The notes under the pieces: generated by a model
Database searches by the model: none
Told to the model about the DNA's origin: nothing
Seen by the model: only the letters and a program-made list of their open reading frames with translations
Translations under genes and position numbers: made by a program
Assembly (NCBI GenBank): GCA_910578555.1
Contig: CAJTPS010000006.1
Coordinates: forward strand, 62,001-126,000
Origin: an uncultured Lachnospiraceae bacterium
GTDB taxonomy: Bacteria > Bacillota > Clostridia > Lachnospirales > Lachnospiraceae
Direction of reading: 5' to 3'
Length of the DNA: 64,000 bases
Part shown: positions 51,806 to 61,335 of the stretch, piece after piece
How the letters are laid out: the number at the start of each line of letters is the position of its first letter
Numbering within the stretch: the first letter of the stretch is position 1

Positions 51806-53183
51806 GAGCAAGGCAGGGACAGTGTTTTACTGTCAAAACTGCGGACATGAATCCTCTAAGTGGGTGGGACAGTGTCCCGCCTGCAAAGAGTGGAACAGTA
51901 TGGTGGAGGAGAAGGCGGTCGTCAGGCATGACGGCGCACCCCGCGGCATCGGAAGCGGCGGCAGCGCACGCGGTGTGAGAGCGGTGCTGCCTTCTAATCT
52001 GTCGGAGGTGAGCGTACAGGAAGAAGACCGTATGCAAACCCGTATAGCGGAACTGGACAGAGTGCTGGGCGGCGGTATCGTGCCCGGCTCGTTGACGTTG
52101 GTGGGAGGCGATCCGGGAATCGGTAAATCGACGCTGCTGTTGCAGGTGTGCAGGCTGATGGCGGCCGACGGGCGTAAAGTGCTCTATATTTCCGGAGAAG
52201 AATCGCTGCGGCAGATCAAGCTCAGGGCAAACAGACTGGGAGACTTCTCGGATAATCTTCTGCTGCTGTGTGAGACGAGCCTTGAAATCGTGGAACAGAC
52301 GATTCGCAATGTCATGCCGGACATTACGATCATCGACTCCATACAGACAATGTATCATGAGGAGATCTCGTCGGCGCCCGGAAGCGTTTCTCAGGTGCGG
52401 GAATCCACGAATGTGCTGCTGCAATTGGCGAAAGGCCTTAATGTATCCGTCTTCATCGTCGGACACGTGACGAAGGAAGGAACGGTGGCGGGACCGAGAG
52501 TACTGGAACATATGGTGGATACCGTGCTTTATTTCGAGGGAGACCGGCATGCTTCCTATCGTATTCTGCGCGGCGTGAAGAATCGTTTCGGTTCTACGAA
52601 TGAGATCGGCGTGTTTGAGATGAAGGAGGAGGGACTTGTCGAAGTGCAGAATCCTTCAGAGTTCATGCTGAGCGGCAGGCCGGAAGAGGCAAGCGGTAGT
52701 GTTGTATCGTGTTCTATGGAAGGGACGCGGCCGATCCTGCTGGAGATTCAGGCACTGGTATGTCACAGTAATTTCGGCATTCCGAGAAGACAGGCGATCG
52801 GCACGGACTTTAACAGGGTCAATCTGCTGATGGCGGTATTGGAGAAAAGGCTGGGCGTACAGATGTCTGACTGCGACGCCTATGTGAATCTGACCGGCGG
52901 CATTCGCATCGCGGAGCCGGCGATCGATCTGGGGATCGCCATGGCGATCGTGTCGAGCTTTAAGAACCGGGTGATTGATGACCGCATCGTTGCTTTCGGA
53001 GAGATCGGTTTAAGCGGTGAAGTGCGGGGCGTCTCTATGGTGGGACAGAGAGTGGCGGAAGCGGCTAAGCTGGGATTTACGACCTGTATCATCCCGAAAT
53101 CCGGTATGGAACAGGTGAAACCTGTCGAGGGTGTAAAAGTGATCGGGGTGAAGACCGTACAGGATGCGATTGACCTGATCTGA
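51798..53183 (+). CDS. radA: DNA repair protein RadA
   Basis: The 461-residue protein has a zinc finger (CQNCGHESSKWVGQCPAC), a RecA-like ATPase with Walker A GGDPGIGKST near residues 98-107, the RadA motif KNRFGSTNEIG near 256, and a Lon-like C-terminal domain. RadA is a helicase that extends recombination intermediates. It overlaps the preceding hypothetical gene by eight bases and closes the GntR-clpC-hypothetical-radA operon. Confidence 0.94.
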   Translation: MAKSKAGTVFYCQNCGHESSKWVGQCPACKEWNSMVEEKAVVRHDGAPRGIGSGGSARGVRAVLPSNLSEVSVQEEDRMQTRIAELDRVLGGGIVPGSLTLVGGDPGIGKSTLLLQVCRLMAADGRKVLYISGEESLRQIKLRANRLGDFSDNLLLLCETSLEIVEQTIRNVMPDITIIDSIQTMYHEEISSAPGSVSQVRESTNVLLQLAKGLNVSVFIVGHVTKEGTVAGPRVLEHMVDTVLYFEGDRHASYRILRGVKNRFGSTNEIGVFEMKEEGLVEVQNPSEFMLSGRPEEASGSVVSCSMEGTRPILLEIQALVCHSNFGIPRRQAIGTDFNRVNLLMAVLEKRLGVQMSDCDAYVNLTGGIRIAEPAIDLGIAMAIVSSFKNRVIDDRIVAFGEIGLSGEVRGVSMVGQRVAEAAKLGFTTCIIPKSGMEQVKPVEGVKVIGVKTVQDAIDLI

Positions 53184-53294
53184 CCGAAGCATCTTTTGAT
53201 TCCCGGGCCGGGTTTGGAAGAATATGACAAAAATGTAACAAATTTATGAATAAATTTAATATTTTAGGTTTTTTCTATACCCAAGTAAGAAATT

Positions 53295-53324
53295 TTGTGA
53301 TAGGATAATGTGGATATGTATAGT
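53295..53324 (+). promoter_or_regulatory. Candidate promoter of the LCP gene
   Basis: TTGTGA (53295-53300), 18 bases and TATAGT (53319-53324) lie 82 bases before the LCP start. The 223-base gap after radA is AT-rich; no clear terminator was seen. Confidence 0.4.
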
Positions 53325-53406
53325 GCTATAGGTATGTGATAACAAATAAGGGTTCTTATGGGATAATGAAGGGGTGTTACCATGAACCCGGGCGAAGGAG
53401 TCACTT

Positions 53407-54579
53407 ATGGACAAGCAGGTACAGGATTCTCAGGAAGTACAGCGGAGTGAGAATCCGGCAGATAACGGCCAGCCGGAACGTGTGAGTGGGACTAATAACG
53501 GGAACACAGCGACACAGAACAACGGCAGACGAAGAGGGATCAGAAATGTGCCGCTTCTGATTGCAGAGCTTCTGCTTTTGACGGCGGCAGTTGCAGTCAT
53601 GTATGTTGTGGTCACGACAACCAGAGAAGTCGAGCGTAAGACGATCGACAGGGAAAAGATTACGATCAATGAAGAAGTGGCAGAGATCATGCAGGAAGAA
53701 GAAACCGAGACCACGCTCAAAGGGTATCACAACATCGCGCTTTTCGGTGTGGATGCCAGGAACGGAGAACTCGGCAAAGGTACGAGAAGCGACACGATCA
53801 TCATTGCGAGTATCAATCAGGATACACAGGAGATCAGACTGGTCTCGGTGTTCCGGGATACCTTCTTAAACCTTGGCAACGATTCCTATAACAAATGCAA
53901 TGTGGCGTATGCAAACGGCGGACCGGAGCAGGCGATCAATATGCTGAATACGAATCTGGATCTGAATATTACGGACTATGTGACAGTGGGATTCGGCGGA
54001 TTGATTGATTCAGTCAATGCACTTGGCGGCGTCGAGATGGAAGTCACGAAGGCGGAGATCTCGCATTTGAATAATTATCAGCTGACGATGGCGGAGGAGC
54101 TGGGCGTGGATTATATACCGGTGGAGCGCAGCGGCAGACAACTGCTCAATGGTTTGCAGGCCACGGCGTACTGCAGGATACGGTATACGAAGGGCGATGA
54201 TTTCAGGCGTGCCGAGCGGCAGAGAGATGTGCTGGCGGCAATGATGGAGAAGGCGAAAACCGCTTCCGTAGGAGAGTTGACTGAAATGGTTAATGCCATA
54301 CTGCCGGAGGTGCAGACTTCGCTCGGTGTCAATGATATCGTGAGCGTTCTCGGCAGCGTGGCGGGGTACGATATTGTTACAAGCGAGGGATTTCCTTTTG
54401 AAGATAACCGGGTCGGCGCCAATGTAGGCAGCAAAGGAAGCTGTGTCATTCCGAACGATCTGGAAGAGAATGTAATAGAACTGCATAGCATCTTGTATCC
54501 GGAGACAGACTATAAACCGTCCAAGCGTGTGGCGGGAATCAGCGATGAGATCGAGGCATTGACAGCCGAATACAGATAA
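53407..54579 (+). CDS. LytR-CpsA-Psr (LCP) family glycopolymer ligase
   Basis: The 390-residue protein has a basic cytoplasmic N-terminus, one transmembrane helix (residues about 46-70) and an LCP domain with FGVDARNG, GTRSDTIIIASI, LVSVFRDTFL and CRIRYTKGDDFRRAERQRDVL, including the conserved Arg and Asp residues that bind the lipid pyrophosphate. LCP enzymes attach undecaprenyl-linked glycans or teichoic acids to peptidoglycan. It could act on the glycan made at the left of the window; that link is an inference. AAGGAG precedes the ATG. Confidence 0.9.
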   Translation: MDKQVQDSQEVQRSENPADNGQPERVSGTNNGNTATQNNGRRRGIRNVPLLIAELLLLTAAVAVMYVVVTTTREVERKTIDREKITINEEVAEIMQEEETETTLKGYHNIALFGVDARNGELGKGTRSDTIIIASINQDTQEIRLVSVFRDTFLNLGNDSYNKCNVAYANGGPEQAINMLNTNLDLNITDYVTVGFGGLIDSVNALGGVEMEVTKAEISHLNNYQLTMAEELGVDYIPVERSGRQLLNGLQATAYCRIRYTKGDDFRRAERQRDVLAAMMEKAKTASVGELTEMVNAILPEVQTSLGVNDIVSVLGSVAGYDIVTSEGFPFEDNRVGANVGSKGSCVIPNDLEENVIELHSILYPETDYKPSKRVAGISDEIEALTAEYR

Positions 54580-54597
54580 AAGAGCGGGAAATACAAG

Positions 54598-54630
54598 ACA
54601 GCAGCCTGGGACCGGAGCCTCGGCTGCTGT
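54598..54630 (+). terminator. Hairpin after the LCP gene
   Basis: ACAGCAGCC (54598-54606) pairs with GGCTGCTGT (54622-54630) over nine bases, followed by TTTGATGG, so the U-tract is short. Confidence 0.6.
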
Positions 54631-54682
54631 TTGATGGTTATACCGGTAAGAAAGTAAATGATGACAGAAAGGGCAGGGCAGT

Positions 54683-56494
54683 ATGAGGAAGCTGTTTGTT
54701 TATTTGAGGGACTATAAGAAGGAGACGGTCTTAGCACCGCTCTTTAAAATGCTGGAAGCGACATTTGAGTTGTTTGTGCCGCTTGTCATGGCGGCAATCA
54801 TTGATCAGGGCATCGGCGGCGGGAATGTTCCTTATGTATTTCGCATGGGCGGGCTGCTCATAGTGCTTGGCGTGATCGGACTGGTATGTTCCATCACGGC
54901 ACAGTACTACGCGGCCAAGGCGGCGGTGGGATTCTCCACGAAGCTGAAGCATGCGTTGTTTGCGCATATTCAGGGCCTTTCTTTTACGGAGATCGACACA
55001 CTGGGGACATCCACCATGATCACGCGCATGACATCCGATGTCAATCAGGCGCAGAACGGGGTCAATATGGTGCTGAGGTTGTTTCTGCGGTCTCCGTTTA
55101 TTGTTTTCGGCGCCATGATCATGGCATTTACCATTGATGTGAAGGCGGCGTTTATTTTTGTCGTGACGATTCCACTGTTATCCGTGGTGGTTTTCGGTAT
55201 TATGGTGCTGACCATGCCGATGTATAAGAAAGTGCAGTCGGGGTTAGACAGCGTGCTGGGCATTACGAGAGAAAATCTGACGGGTGCTCGTGTCATACGT
55301 GCTTTTAATAAGGAACAGGAAGAGATCAGTGCATTTGAGGAGAAGAACGGAAAGCTTTCGCATATGCAGCTCTTTGTCGGCAAGCTGTCTGCTTTGACCA
55401 ATCCGGTCACATATATCATTATCAATGCGGCCACGATCATACTGCTCTATACAGGCGCTGTGCGTGTGGATGAGGGAACGATCACACAGGGACAGGTGGT
55501 TGCGCTGGTCAATTACATGTCACAGATTCTGATTGAACTGGTGAAGCTGGCGAATCTGATCATCACGATCACGAAAGCGCTTGCCTGTGCAAACCGGATT
55601 CAGAGCGTGTTTGAGATTCAGTCGAGCATGGAGTGGGAGCAGAAATTGACCGATGAGGACAATGAGGGAAGTATAGCGTCTGCGACAGTCGAAGCAGGAA
55701 CCGGCAGCGGGGCAGCGGCAGGGAAGACGGCTGCAGGAGGCGGCAGGCGGAAAACAGACTATAGAGTAGAATTTGAACACGTACACTTAATGTATGCCGG
55801 CGCCGGTGCGGAATCCCTGTCGGATATGGATTTTTGTGTCAGGAAAGGCGAGACCGTTGGTATTATCGGCGGTACGGGATCAGGAAAATCTTCTCTCGTA
55901 CATATGATACCGCGCTTCTATGATGCGACGAAGGGGTGTGTCAGGGTAGACGGCAGGGATGTGCGGGAATATGCGATGGAAGAACTGCGTATGAAGGTGG
56001 GCATCGTACCACAGAAGGCCGTGCTGTTCCAGGGAACGATCAGAGACAATCTGTTGTGGGGTAAAGGAGATGCCACGGAGGAAGAACTGTGGCAGGCGGT
56101 CGAGACCGCGCAGGCTAAGGAATTCGTAGAGCAGAAAGAGGGAAAACTGGATGCCCCTGTGGCGCAGGCGGGCAGGAATCTGTCGGGCGGTCAGAGACAG
56201 CGCCTGACCATAGCCAGGGCGCTGGTGGGAAAGCCCGATATTCTGATACTGGACGACAGCGCCTCGGCGCTTGACTATGCCACGGATGCGGCGCTTCGGC
56301 AGTCGATCCGAAATATGGAAGGCGATATGACGGTCTTTATTGTATCACAGCGGGCGTCTTCGATCCGTCATGCAGATCAGATCATAGTGCTGGAGGACGG
56401 CGAGATCGCAGATATCGGTACGCATGACGAACTCTTGAAGCGATGCGGAGTGTATCAGGAAATCTATTATTCGCAGTATGAGAAGGAGGCATAA
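54683..56494 (+). CDS. Heterodimeric ABC exporter, subunit with degenerate ATP site
   Basis: The 603-residue half-transporter has six transmembrane helices (residues about 15-300) and an ATPase domain with Walker A GGTGSGKSS at about 395. In Walker B the catalytic Glu is replaced by Asp (ILILDDSASALD, about 518) and the switch His is Gln (IVSQRASS). These are the marks of the non-catalytic site in heterodimeric exporters such as LmrCD and TM287/288. A low-complexity Gly/Ala-rich stretch lies between the two domains (about 332-352). The partner gene follows after eight bases. Confidence 0.9.
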   Translation: MRKLFVYLRDYKKETVLAPLFKMLEATFELFVPLVMAAIIDQGIGGGNVPYVFRMGGLLIVLGVIGLVCSITAQYYAAKAAVGFSTKLKHALFAHIQGLSFTEIDTLGTSTMITRMTSDVNQAQNGVNMVLRLFLRSPFIVFGAMIMAFTIDVKAAFIFVVTIPLLSVVVFGIMVLTMPMYKKVQSGLDSVLGITRENLTGARVIRAFNKEQEEISAFEEKNGKLSHMQLFVGKLSALTNPVTYIIINAATIILLYTGAVRVDEGTITQGQVVALVNYMSQILIELVKLANLIITITKALACANRIQSVFEIQSSMEWEQKLTDEDNEGSIASATVEAGTGSGAAAGKTAAGGGRRKTDYRVEFEHVHLMYAGAGAESLSDMDFCVRKGETVGIIGGTGSGKSSLVHMIPRFYDATKGCVRVDGRDVREYAMEELRMKVGIVPQKAVLFQGTIRDNLLWGKGDATEEELWQAVETAQAKEFVEQKEGKLDAPVAQAGRNLSGGQRQRLTIARALVGKPDILILDDSASALDYATDAALRQSIRNMEGDMTVFIVSQRASSIRHADQIIVLEDGEIADIGTHDELLKRCGVYQEIYYSQYEKEA

Positions 56495-56502
56495 GGAAAA
56501 CT

Positions 56503-58260
56503 ATGGCAGCGGGAGAAGGAAAGAGCAGTCAGAAGGCGACTCTCAGGAAAGTATTACATTATATCAGGCACTACTGGTTCTATCTGGTGTTATCAATCGT
56601 GATGGCAGCTGTCACTGTGACACTGACACTCTATCTGCCTGTATTGACCGGACGGGTCATAGATTTGATTCTGGAGAAAGGCAAGGTGGATTTCGCAGGT
56701 GTATTTCAGATACTGCAGCGGATGGCAGTTATCATCGCGGTCACAGCGGCGGCGCAGTGGATCATGAATGTCTGCAATAATAAGATGACATACCGTATCG
56801 TGCAGGATATCAGGAACGAGGCTTTTCGTAAGATCGAGATCCTGCCGCTTAAATATATCGACGGGCACTCCTACGGGGAAGTGGTGAGCCGTGTCATTGC
56901 CGATGTGGATCAGTTTGCGGACGGACTGTTAATGGGATTTACCCAGTTCTTTACGGGTGTCATCACGATCCTCGGCACGCTTGGATTCATGTTAAGCGTC
57001 AACGCGGGCATCACCGGCGTGGTGGTACTGATCACACCGTTATCTTTCCTGGTTGCGGCTTTTATTGCGAAGAAGACTTATACGATGTTCCATGTGCAGT
57101 CGCAGACACGGGGGGAACAGACGGCGCTGATCGAGGAGATGATCGGCAACCAGAAGGTGGTGCAGGCCTTTTCCCATGAGGATGAAGCGCTGGAGGAATT
57201 TGATGAGATCAATGACAGGCTGGGCAAATGTTCTCTCAAAGCGATATTCTATTCCTCGATCACTAACCCGTCCACGAGATTTGTCAATAATCTGGTTTAT
57301 GCCGGCGTGGCGGTGACGGGCGCGGTCTTTGCGATCAAGGGCGGAATCAGTGTGGGGCAGCTGTCCTGTTTTCTGACCTATGCGAATCAGTACACGAAGC
57401 CTTTTAACGAGATATCGGGAGTGGTGACGGAACTGCAGAACGCTTTGGCATGTGCGGCGCGTATCTTTGAACTGATCGAGGAGGAACCGCAGATTCCGGA
57501 CCGTGAGGGCGCGGCTGTCCTGACAGACGTGGAGGGCAGAGTAGATCTGCAGCATGTGGAGTTCTCCTATGTGCCGGACAGGAAGCTGATCACGGATTTT
57601 AATCTGTCGGTGCGGCCCGGACAGCGGGTGGCAATCGTCGGACCTACGGGCTGCGGCAAGACCACGGTCATCAATCTGCTGATGCGTTTCTATGATGTGC
57701 AGTCCGGCAGAATCTGCGTGGACGGTGCGGATATACGTGATGTGACCAGAAGCAGCCTGCGGGATCATTATGGTATGGTGCTCCAGGAGACATGGCTGAA
57801 ATCAGGCACGATCCGGGATAATATTGTGATGGGGAAACCGGAAGCGACTGAAGGAGAGATCATTGCCGCGGCGAAGGCGTCCCATGCGCACAGCTTTATC
57901 AAGCGGCTACCGCAGGGATATGATACGGTGATCGGCGAGGACGGCGGCAGTCTCTCACAGGGACAGAAACAGCTGTTGTGTATCACGAGAGTCATGTTGT
58001 GTCTGCCGCCCATGTTGATTCTGGATGAAGCGACTTCCTCCATTGATACGAGAACAGAGATCAGAATACAGAAGGCTTTCGCCACTATGATGCAGGGCAG
58101 AACCAGTTTTATCGTGGCGCACAGGCTGTCCACGATTCGCGAGGCGGATGTGATCCTTGTCATGAAGGACGGTAATATTATCGAGCAGGGAAATCATGAG
58201 ACGCTGCTTACGCAGGGCGGGTTCTATGCGACGCTCTACCAGAGCCAGTTCGCGGGATAA
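56503..58260 (+). CDS. Heterodimeric ABC exporter, catalytic subunit
   Basis: The 585-residue half-transporter has six transmembrane helices and an ATPase domain with Walker A GPTGCGKT (about 380), signature LSQGQKQLL, Walker B MLILDEATSSID with the catalytic Glu, and switch His in VAHRLST. It pairs with the degenerate subunit to form one exporter, probably for lipophilic compounds; the substrate is unknown. A structured intergenic element follows its stop. Confidence 0.9.
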   Translation: MAAGEGKSSQKATLRKVLHYIRHYWFYLVLSIVMAAVTVTLTLYLPVLTGRVIDLILEKGKVDFAGVFQILQRMAVIIAVTAAAQWIMNVCNNKMTYRIVQDIRNEAFRKIEILPLKYIDGHSYGEVVSRVIADVDQFADGLLMGFTQFFTGVITILGTLGFMLSVNAGITGVVVLITPLSFLVAAFIAKKTYTMFHVQSQTRGEQTALIEEMIGNQKVVQAFSHEDEALEEFDEINDRLGKCSLKAIFYSSITNPSTRFVNNLVYAGVAVTGAVFAIKGGISVGQLSCFLTYANQYTKPFNEISGVVTELQNALACAARIFELIEEEPQIPDREGAAVLTDVEGRVDLQHVEFSYVPDRKLITDFNLSVRPGQRVAIVGPTGCGKTTVINLLMRFYDVQSGRICVDGADIRDVTRSSLRDHYGMVLQETWLKSGTIRDNIVMGKPEATEGEIIAAAKASHAHSFIKRLPQGYDTVIGEDGGSLSQGQKQLLCITRVMLCLPPMLILDEATSSIDTRTEIRIQKAFATMMQGRTSFIVAHRLSTIREADVILVMKDGNIIEQGNHETLLTQGGFYATLYQSQFAG

Positions 58261-58291
58261 GGATGCAATTTCCCCGGGAAATCATGTTGCG

Positions 58292-58408
58292 AAAAGGTGT
58301 TTTGTAAATTTTCAAAAAGGGTATATCGCACAAATTGTTCACGCAGTTGTCCTGCGCAGGAGAGCAATTTGCGCAATATGCCCTTTCAAATTATGGCAGG
58401 CACCTTTT
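58292..58408. repeat. Long intergenic hairpin element between convergent genes
   Basis: AAAAGGTG (58292-58299) pairs with CACCTTTT (58401-58408). Inside, a 22-base stem joins 58316-58337 and 58365-58386 with three non-Watson-Crick positions, and CGCAG/CTGCG (58342-58346 with 58352-58356) caps it. A second TTGTAAA/TTTACAA pairing is possible outside. The CACC arm is followed by TTTTTAC, so the plus strand could terminate here. It could also be a relative of the other intergenic elements. Confidence 0.55.
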
Positions 58409-58428
58409 TACAATATAATCTCGGGAAT

Positions 58429-58926
58429 TTACTGCATATAGTAGGAGGCGTCCTCGTTATAATCCATATAGCGGGATGTGATCTCCGAGATGACACCGTC
58501 TTCCCATGTGAATGTCAGGTAGTAGTAGACTACCGTATGGGATTGCAGATAGTCATCGGAAGTCAGAAAAGCCAGGAGAGCGGATTTCTCGATCTCATTT
58601 TCCTCACAGAAGACGTCGGGGTCAACGGGCAGACCGTCGATAAAGAAAGTGGGCAGCAGACATGTGACAGAATCCCCGAAAGGAATCTCTTCTGTGGGAA
58701 ATACCTGATATTCGCCGCCGTTCACAGATGTGAAAATACGATATTCGCCGTAAGCGGCGAGAAAAGCTTCAGGGGTGTCTCCGACAGATACCCCTTTATT
58801 TGTTGTATTCGTATCTAAATCCAGTTCATAATCCACTGCCGAAAGCAGGGGCGTGACTTTACCGCAGCCCGTGAGCAGGCTGAAGGTCATAACGACGGCA
58901 GCGAACATTACAGCAGGTTTTTTCAT
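58429..58926 (-). CDS. Small lipoprotein of unknown function
   Basis: The 165-residue protein has a signal peptide ending in the lipobox LLTGC (Cys about residue 21). The mature part is rich in Tyr, Phe and acidic residues, with no motif I recognise. AAAGGA lies ten bases before the ATG. It is a single gene between the ABC exporter and tRNA-Trp. Confidence 0.68.
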   Translation of the reverse strand: MKKPAVMFAAVVMTFSLLTGCGKVTPLLSAVDYELDLDTNTTNKGVSVGDTPEAFLAAYGEYRIFTSVNGGEYQVFPTEEIPFGDSVTCLLPTFFIDGLPVDPDVFCEENEIEKSALLAFLTSDDYLQSHTVVYYYLTFTWEDGVISEITSRYMDYNEDASYYMQ

Positions 58927-59011
58927 GATAGGACAGTCCTTTCGTAATACTTCCGGTCTATATGCCTTGTGACAGCGACTGCAGGCCGGCGGGGCATATT
59001 TGTAAGAAACG

Positions 59012-59040
59012 CAAAACCCGTGAGCGGTTACTCACGGGTT
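59012..59040 (-). terminator. Terminator of tRNA-Trp
   Basis: AACCCGTGAG (59015-59024) pairs with CTCACGGGTT (59031-59040), ten perfect pairs. On the minus strand the stem is followed by TTGCG, a weak U-tract, directly downstream of the tRNA. Confidence 0.6.
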
Positions 59041-59044
59041 GTAA

Positions 59045-59115
59045 CAGGGGCAGTAGGAATCGAACCCACATCGATGGTTTTGGAGACCACTGTTCTACCT
59101 TTGAACTATGCCCCT
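59045..59115 (-). tRNA. tRNA-Trp (anticodon CCA)
   Basis: On the minus strand the acceptor stem AGGGGCA pairs with TGCCCCT, the anticodon loop reads CTCCAAA (anticodon CCA) and the T arm has GGGTTCGATTCC. The discriminator is G. The 3' CCA is not encoded. It lies between a lipoprotein gene and the permease gene on the same strand. Confidence 0.93.
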
Positions 59116-59151
59116 ATGTATTGCAGCAGGTATTTAAAACCGCCGATTTGT

Positions 59152-59181
59152 ATTATAGCATAGGTAGGCATGTGTTAGCAA
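59152..59181 (-). promoter_or_regulatory. Promoter of tRNA-Trp
   Basis: On the minus strand TTGCTA (59181-59176) and TATAAT (59157-59152) are separated by 18 bases, upstream of the tRNA 5' end at 59115. Confidence 0.6.
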
Positions 59182-59192
59182 GAGGTTTTTTG

Positions 59193-60362
59193 TCAGTATT
59201 TTCGATACCTGCGCCAGGCGCCGATCATACCCAGCAGGGCAATCACGACCGCAAGTCCGATTACGATCCAAAATGCAGGAACCCCCTGGTTGGATTGAAT
59301 CGCGTCAAGCTCCGAGATGTTTGCGTGACTGGCGGTCATGAAGAGCGGCATAGCGTAGAGCAGCATCTGGAACGAGAAAATAATCATACCCCAAACGGAG
59401 AGGGCGGATGCCGGTAACGAGGCGGCCAGTAACAATTGTATGATGCCGCCTTGAAGCATCTGCGTTGACAGCGGCAGCGACCAGATCAGAACGGCAGTGA
59501 CAACAGAGTGAAACATACTGTGGCAGCAGGCGGATACACAGAGTGTGAGGGCACACAACTCCAGGATGCCAAGCAGACTGAGGAACATAGTCTTAGCCAG
59601 AAGCATACCGAAGGGGATTATGGGTTCGCTGAAGCCTGCTACCAGAGGAGCCAGGCAACGCATACTCTCCCAGCCGAATACACTGCCGCACAGAACAAGG
59701 GAAAAAAGGGTGATTGTTATCCAGAGCCCGACGGATAAAGTGAAGGCTGCGGCAAATTTTGCAGTGATATTCTTTGCAGGTCCCTCCTGTGTCGTGAACA
59801 GCAGCGGCTTTGTACCGCGCTGTTCCTCCTGAGAGAATACAGTGGAAACCATACATAGAATCAGGATACTCGTCATCAGTATGCCTAAGTAGTACCACTC
59901 GGTATAATAGTCCCACCCGTCATAATAGGCGAACCAGATATCCTCTCCGGTGTGTTCACGGAAGTATCCGAGCGCCGTCCCATCAAGCGGAAGCGCTTTC
60001 GTGGCAAGGCGGTAATCATCCCAGCCGCGCAGGTAGCCGTTGGAAGCGTACATCATGACAAAGCGGTTTAAGTAATTTCCGTCTGAAACGCCGTAATATT
60101 TTTCAACCTGACATGGAAAGCCGTACTTATCCACAATCTGTTGTATCTTGTCATCCGTGAGAACGCCTTCAAATTCTTGTGTGATCCGGCGGTCGATCCG
60201 GACGGCTTCATAGCCGTGATACGCTGTGCCGTTTACGGTGGATCTTACCGTTCCGAGATTCTGGCAGAAGAGCAGAGTGAGAAGCGTAAGAATACAGAAG
60301 ACGCCAATCGGGAAGATTTTCCGGTGGCAGAGTTTATAGAGTTCAGTCTTATATAGTCGCAT
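59193..60362 (-). CDS. ABC-2 type permease
   Basis: The 389-residue protein has an N-terminal helix, an extracellular stretch of about 130 residues, and five to six further helices from residue about 160. The start MRLYKTELYKL is close to the divergent paralogue at 62991, and both carry YEAV.I.R.IT and GNYLN in the extracellular part. It is the last gene of the sigma-membrane protein-ATPase-permease operon. The substrate is unknown. GGAGG precedes the ATG. Confidence 0.82.
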   Translation of the reverse strand: MRLYKTELYKLCHRKIFPIGVFCILTLLTLLFCQNLGTVRSTVNGTAYHGYEAVRIDRRITQEFEGVLTDDKIQQIVDKYGFPCQVEKYYGVSDGNYLNRFVMMYASNGYLRGWDDYRLATKALPLDGTALGYFREHTGEDIWFAYYDGWDYYTEWYYLGILMTSILILCMVSTVFSQEEQRGTKPLLFTTQEGPAKNITAKFAAAFTLSVGLWITITLFSLVLCGSVFGWESMRCLAPLVAGFSEPIIPFGMLLAKTMFLSLLGILELCALTLCVSACCHSMFHSVVTAVLIWSLPLSTQMLQGGIIQLLLAASLPASALSVWGMIIFSFQMLLYAMPLFMTASHANISELDAIQSNQGVPAFWIVIGLAVVIALLGMIGAWRRYRKY

Positions 60363-60450
60363 AGGGTTTCCTCCGAATGGATGTGTCCGTGTCTAAACAT
60401 GACAGGTTTACGTGTACTGACGGCGCACGGCGGCCGGGATATGCTGTCTG

Positions 60451-61335
60451 TCACGAATCGGGCAGCGTATACTTCTTTTTTGTAAAATACAGGTAGGCGT
60501 CCTCCAGTGTCACCTCAACGGGCGCGGCATTCTCAACGGGCTTATCCGCGGACACGATGCGCAGCTGTACCTGATTCCCCTGATTACGCAGGTTACTTAT
60601 GACATACTGCCTGCCCAGTTCTTCGGCTTCGCGTTCCGACACGATACAGCTCCATACGCAGCCTTCCGCCTGTTTCAGAATCTGGGCTTCATCGCCGATC
60701 TGCATGATCTGTCCGTCTTTCATGATCATGATCTTATCCGCGATATACTCAACGTCCGAGACGATATGGGTGGACAGGATCACCAGACGGTTTTTGCCGA
60801 GGGAACTGATAATATTGCGGAAACGGACACGTTCGCCGGGGTCCAGTCCGGAAGTGGGTTCGTCGAGCACGAGAATCTCCGGATCGTTTAAGAGCGCCTG
60901 CGCGATGCCGACCCTTCTAAGCATACCGCCGGAGAAAGTTTTCAGTTTATTTTTCTTTACCCCGGAAAGATCCACCATCTCGAGGAGTTCGTCAATTCTT
61001 GTGCGGGCGTACTCTTCGGGAAGCGCCTTGAGCGCCGCCATATAATTGAGGAAGCGCAGTGCGCTGAAGTCCCCGTAATAGCCGAGGTCCTGCGGAAGAT
61101 AGCCGAGCAGCCTGCGGTATTCCCCGCCCATCTGCAGGATCGGCATACCGTCGCAGCGGATCATCCCCTGTGTGGGCTTCAGGATGCCGCACAGCATTCT
61201 CATGAGAGTGGTTTTGCCGGCGCCGTTTTCGCCGAGAAGTCCGTAAACGCCGTGGCTGAGGCAGACGCTGACATTCTGTACAGCAGTTTTGTTCTTAAAA
61301 GTTTTCGTAACCTCTGTCAATTCTAATTCGTACAT
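60451..61335 (-). CDS. ABC transporter ATP-binding protein (CcmA/NatA type)
   Basis: The 294-residue ATPase has Walker A GLLGENGAGKTTLMRML near residues 32-48, signature FSGGMLRRVG, Walker B LVLDEPTSGLDP and switch STHIV. The C-terminal 80 residues extend beyond the core as in CcmA/NatA type exporters. It overlaps the upstream membrane gene by 13 bases and would energise the permease at 59193-60362. Confidence 0.88.
   Translation of the reverse strand: MYELELTEVTKTFKNKTAVQNVSVCLSHGVYGLLGENGAGKTTLMRMLCGILKPTQGMIRCDGMPILQMGGEYRRLLGYLPQDLGYYGDFSALRFLNYMAALKALPEEYARTRIDELLEMVDLSGVKKNKLKTFSGGMLRRVGIAQALLNDPEILVLDEPTSGLDPGERVRFRNIISSLGKNRLVILSTHIVSDVEYIADKIMIMKDGQIMQIGDEAQILKQAEGCVWSCIVSEREAEELGRQYVISNLRNQGNQVQLRIVSADKPVENAAPVEVTLEDAYLYFTKKKYTLPDS

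Noticed and set aside
58196..58441. Short plus-strand open frame across the hairpin element
   Set aside because: It begins inside the exporter gene and runs through palindromic sequence without a ribosome binding site.
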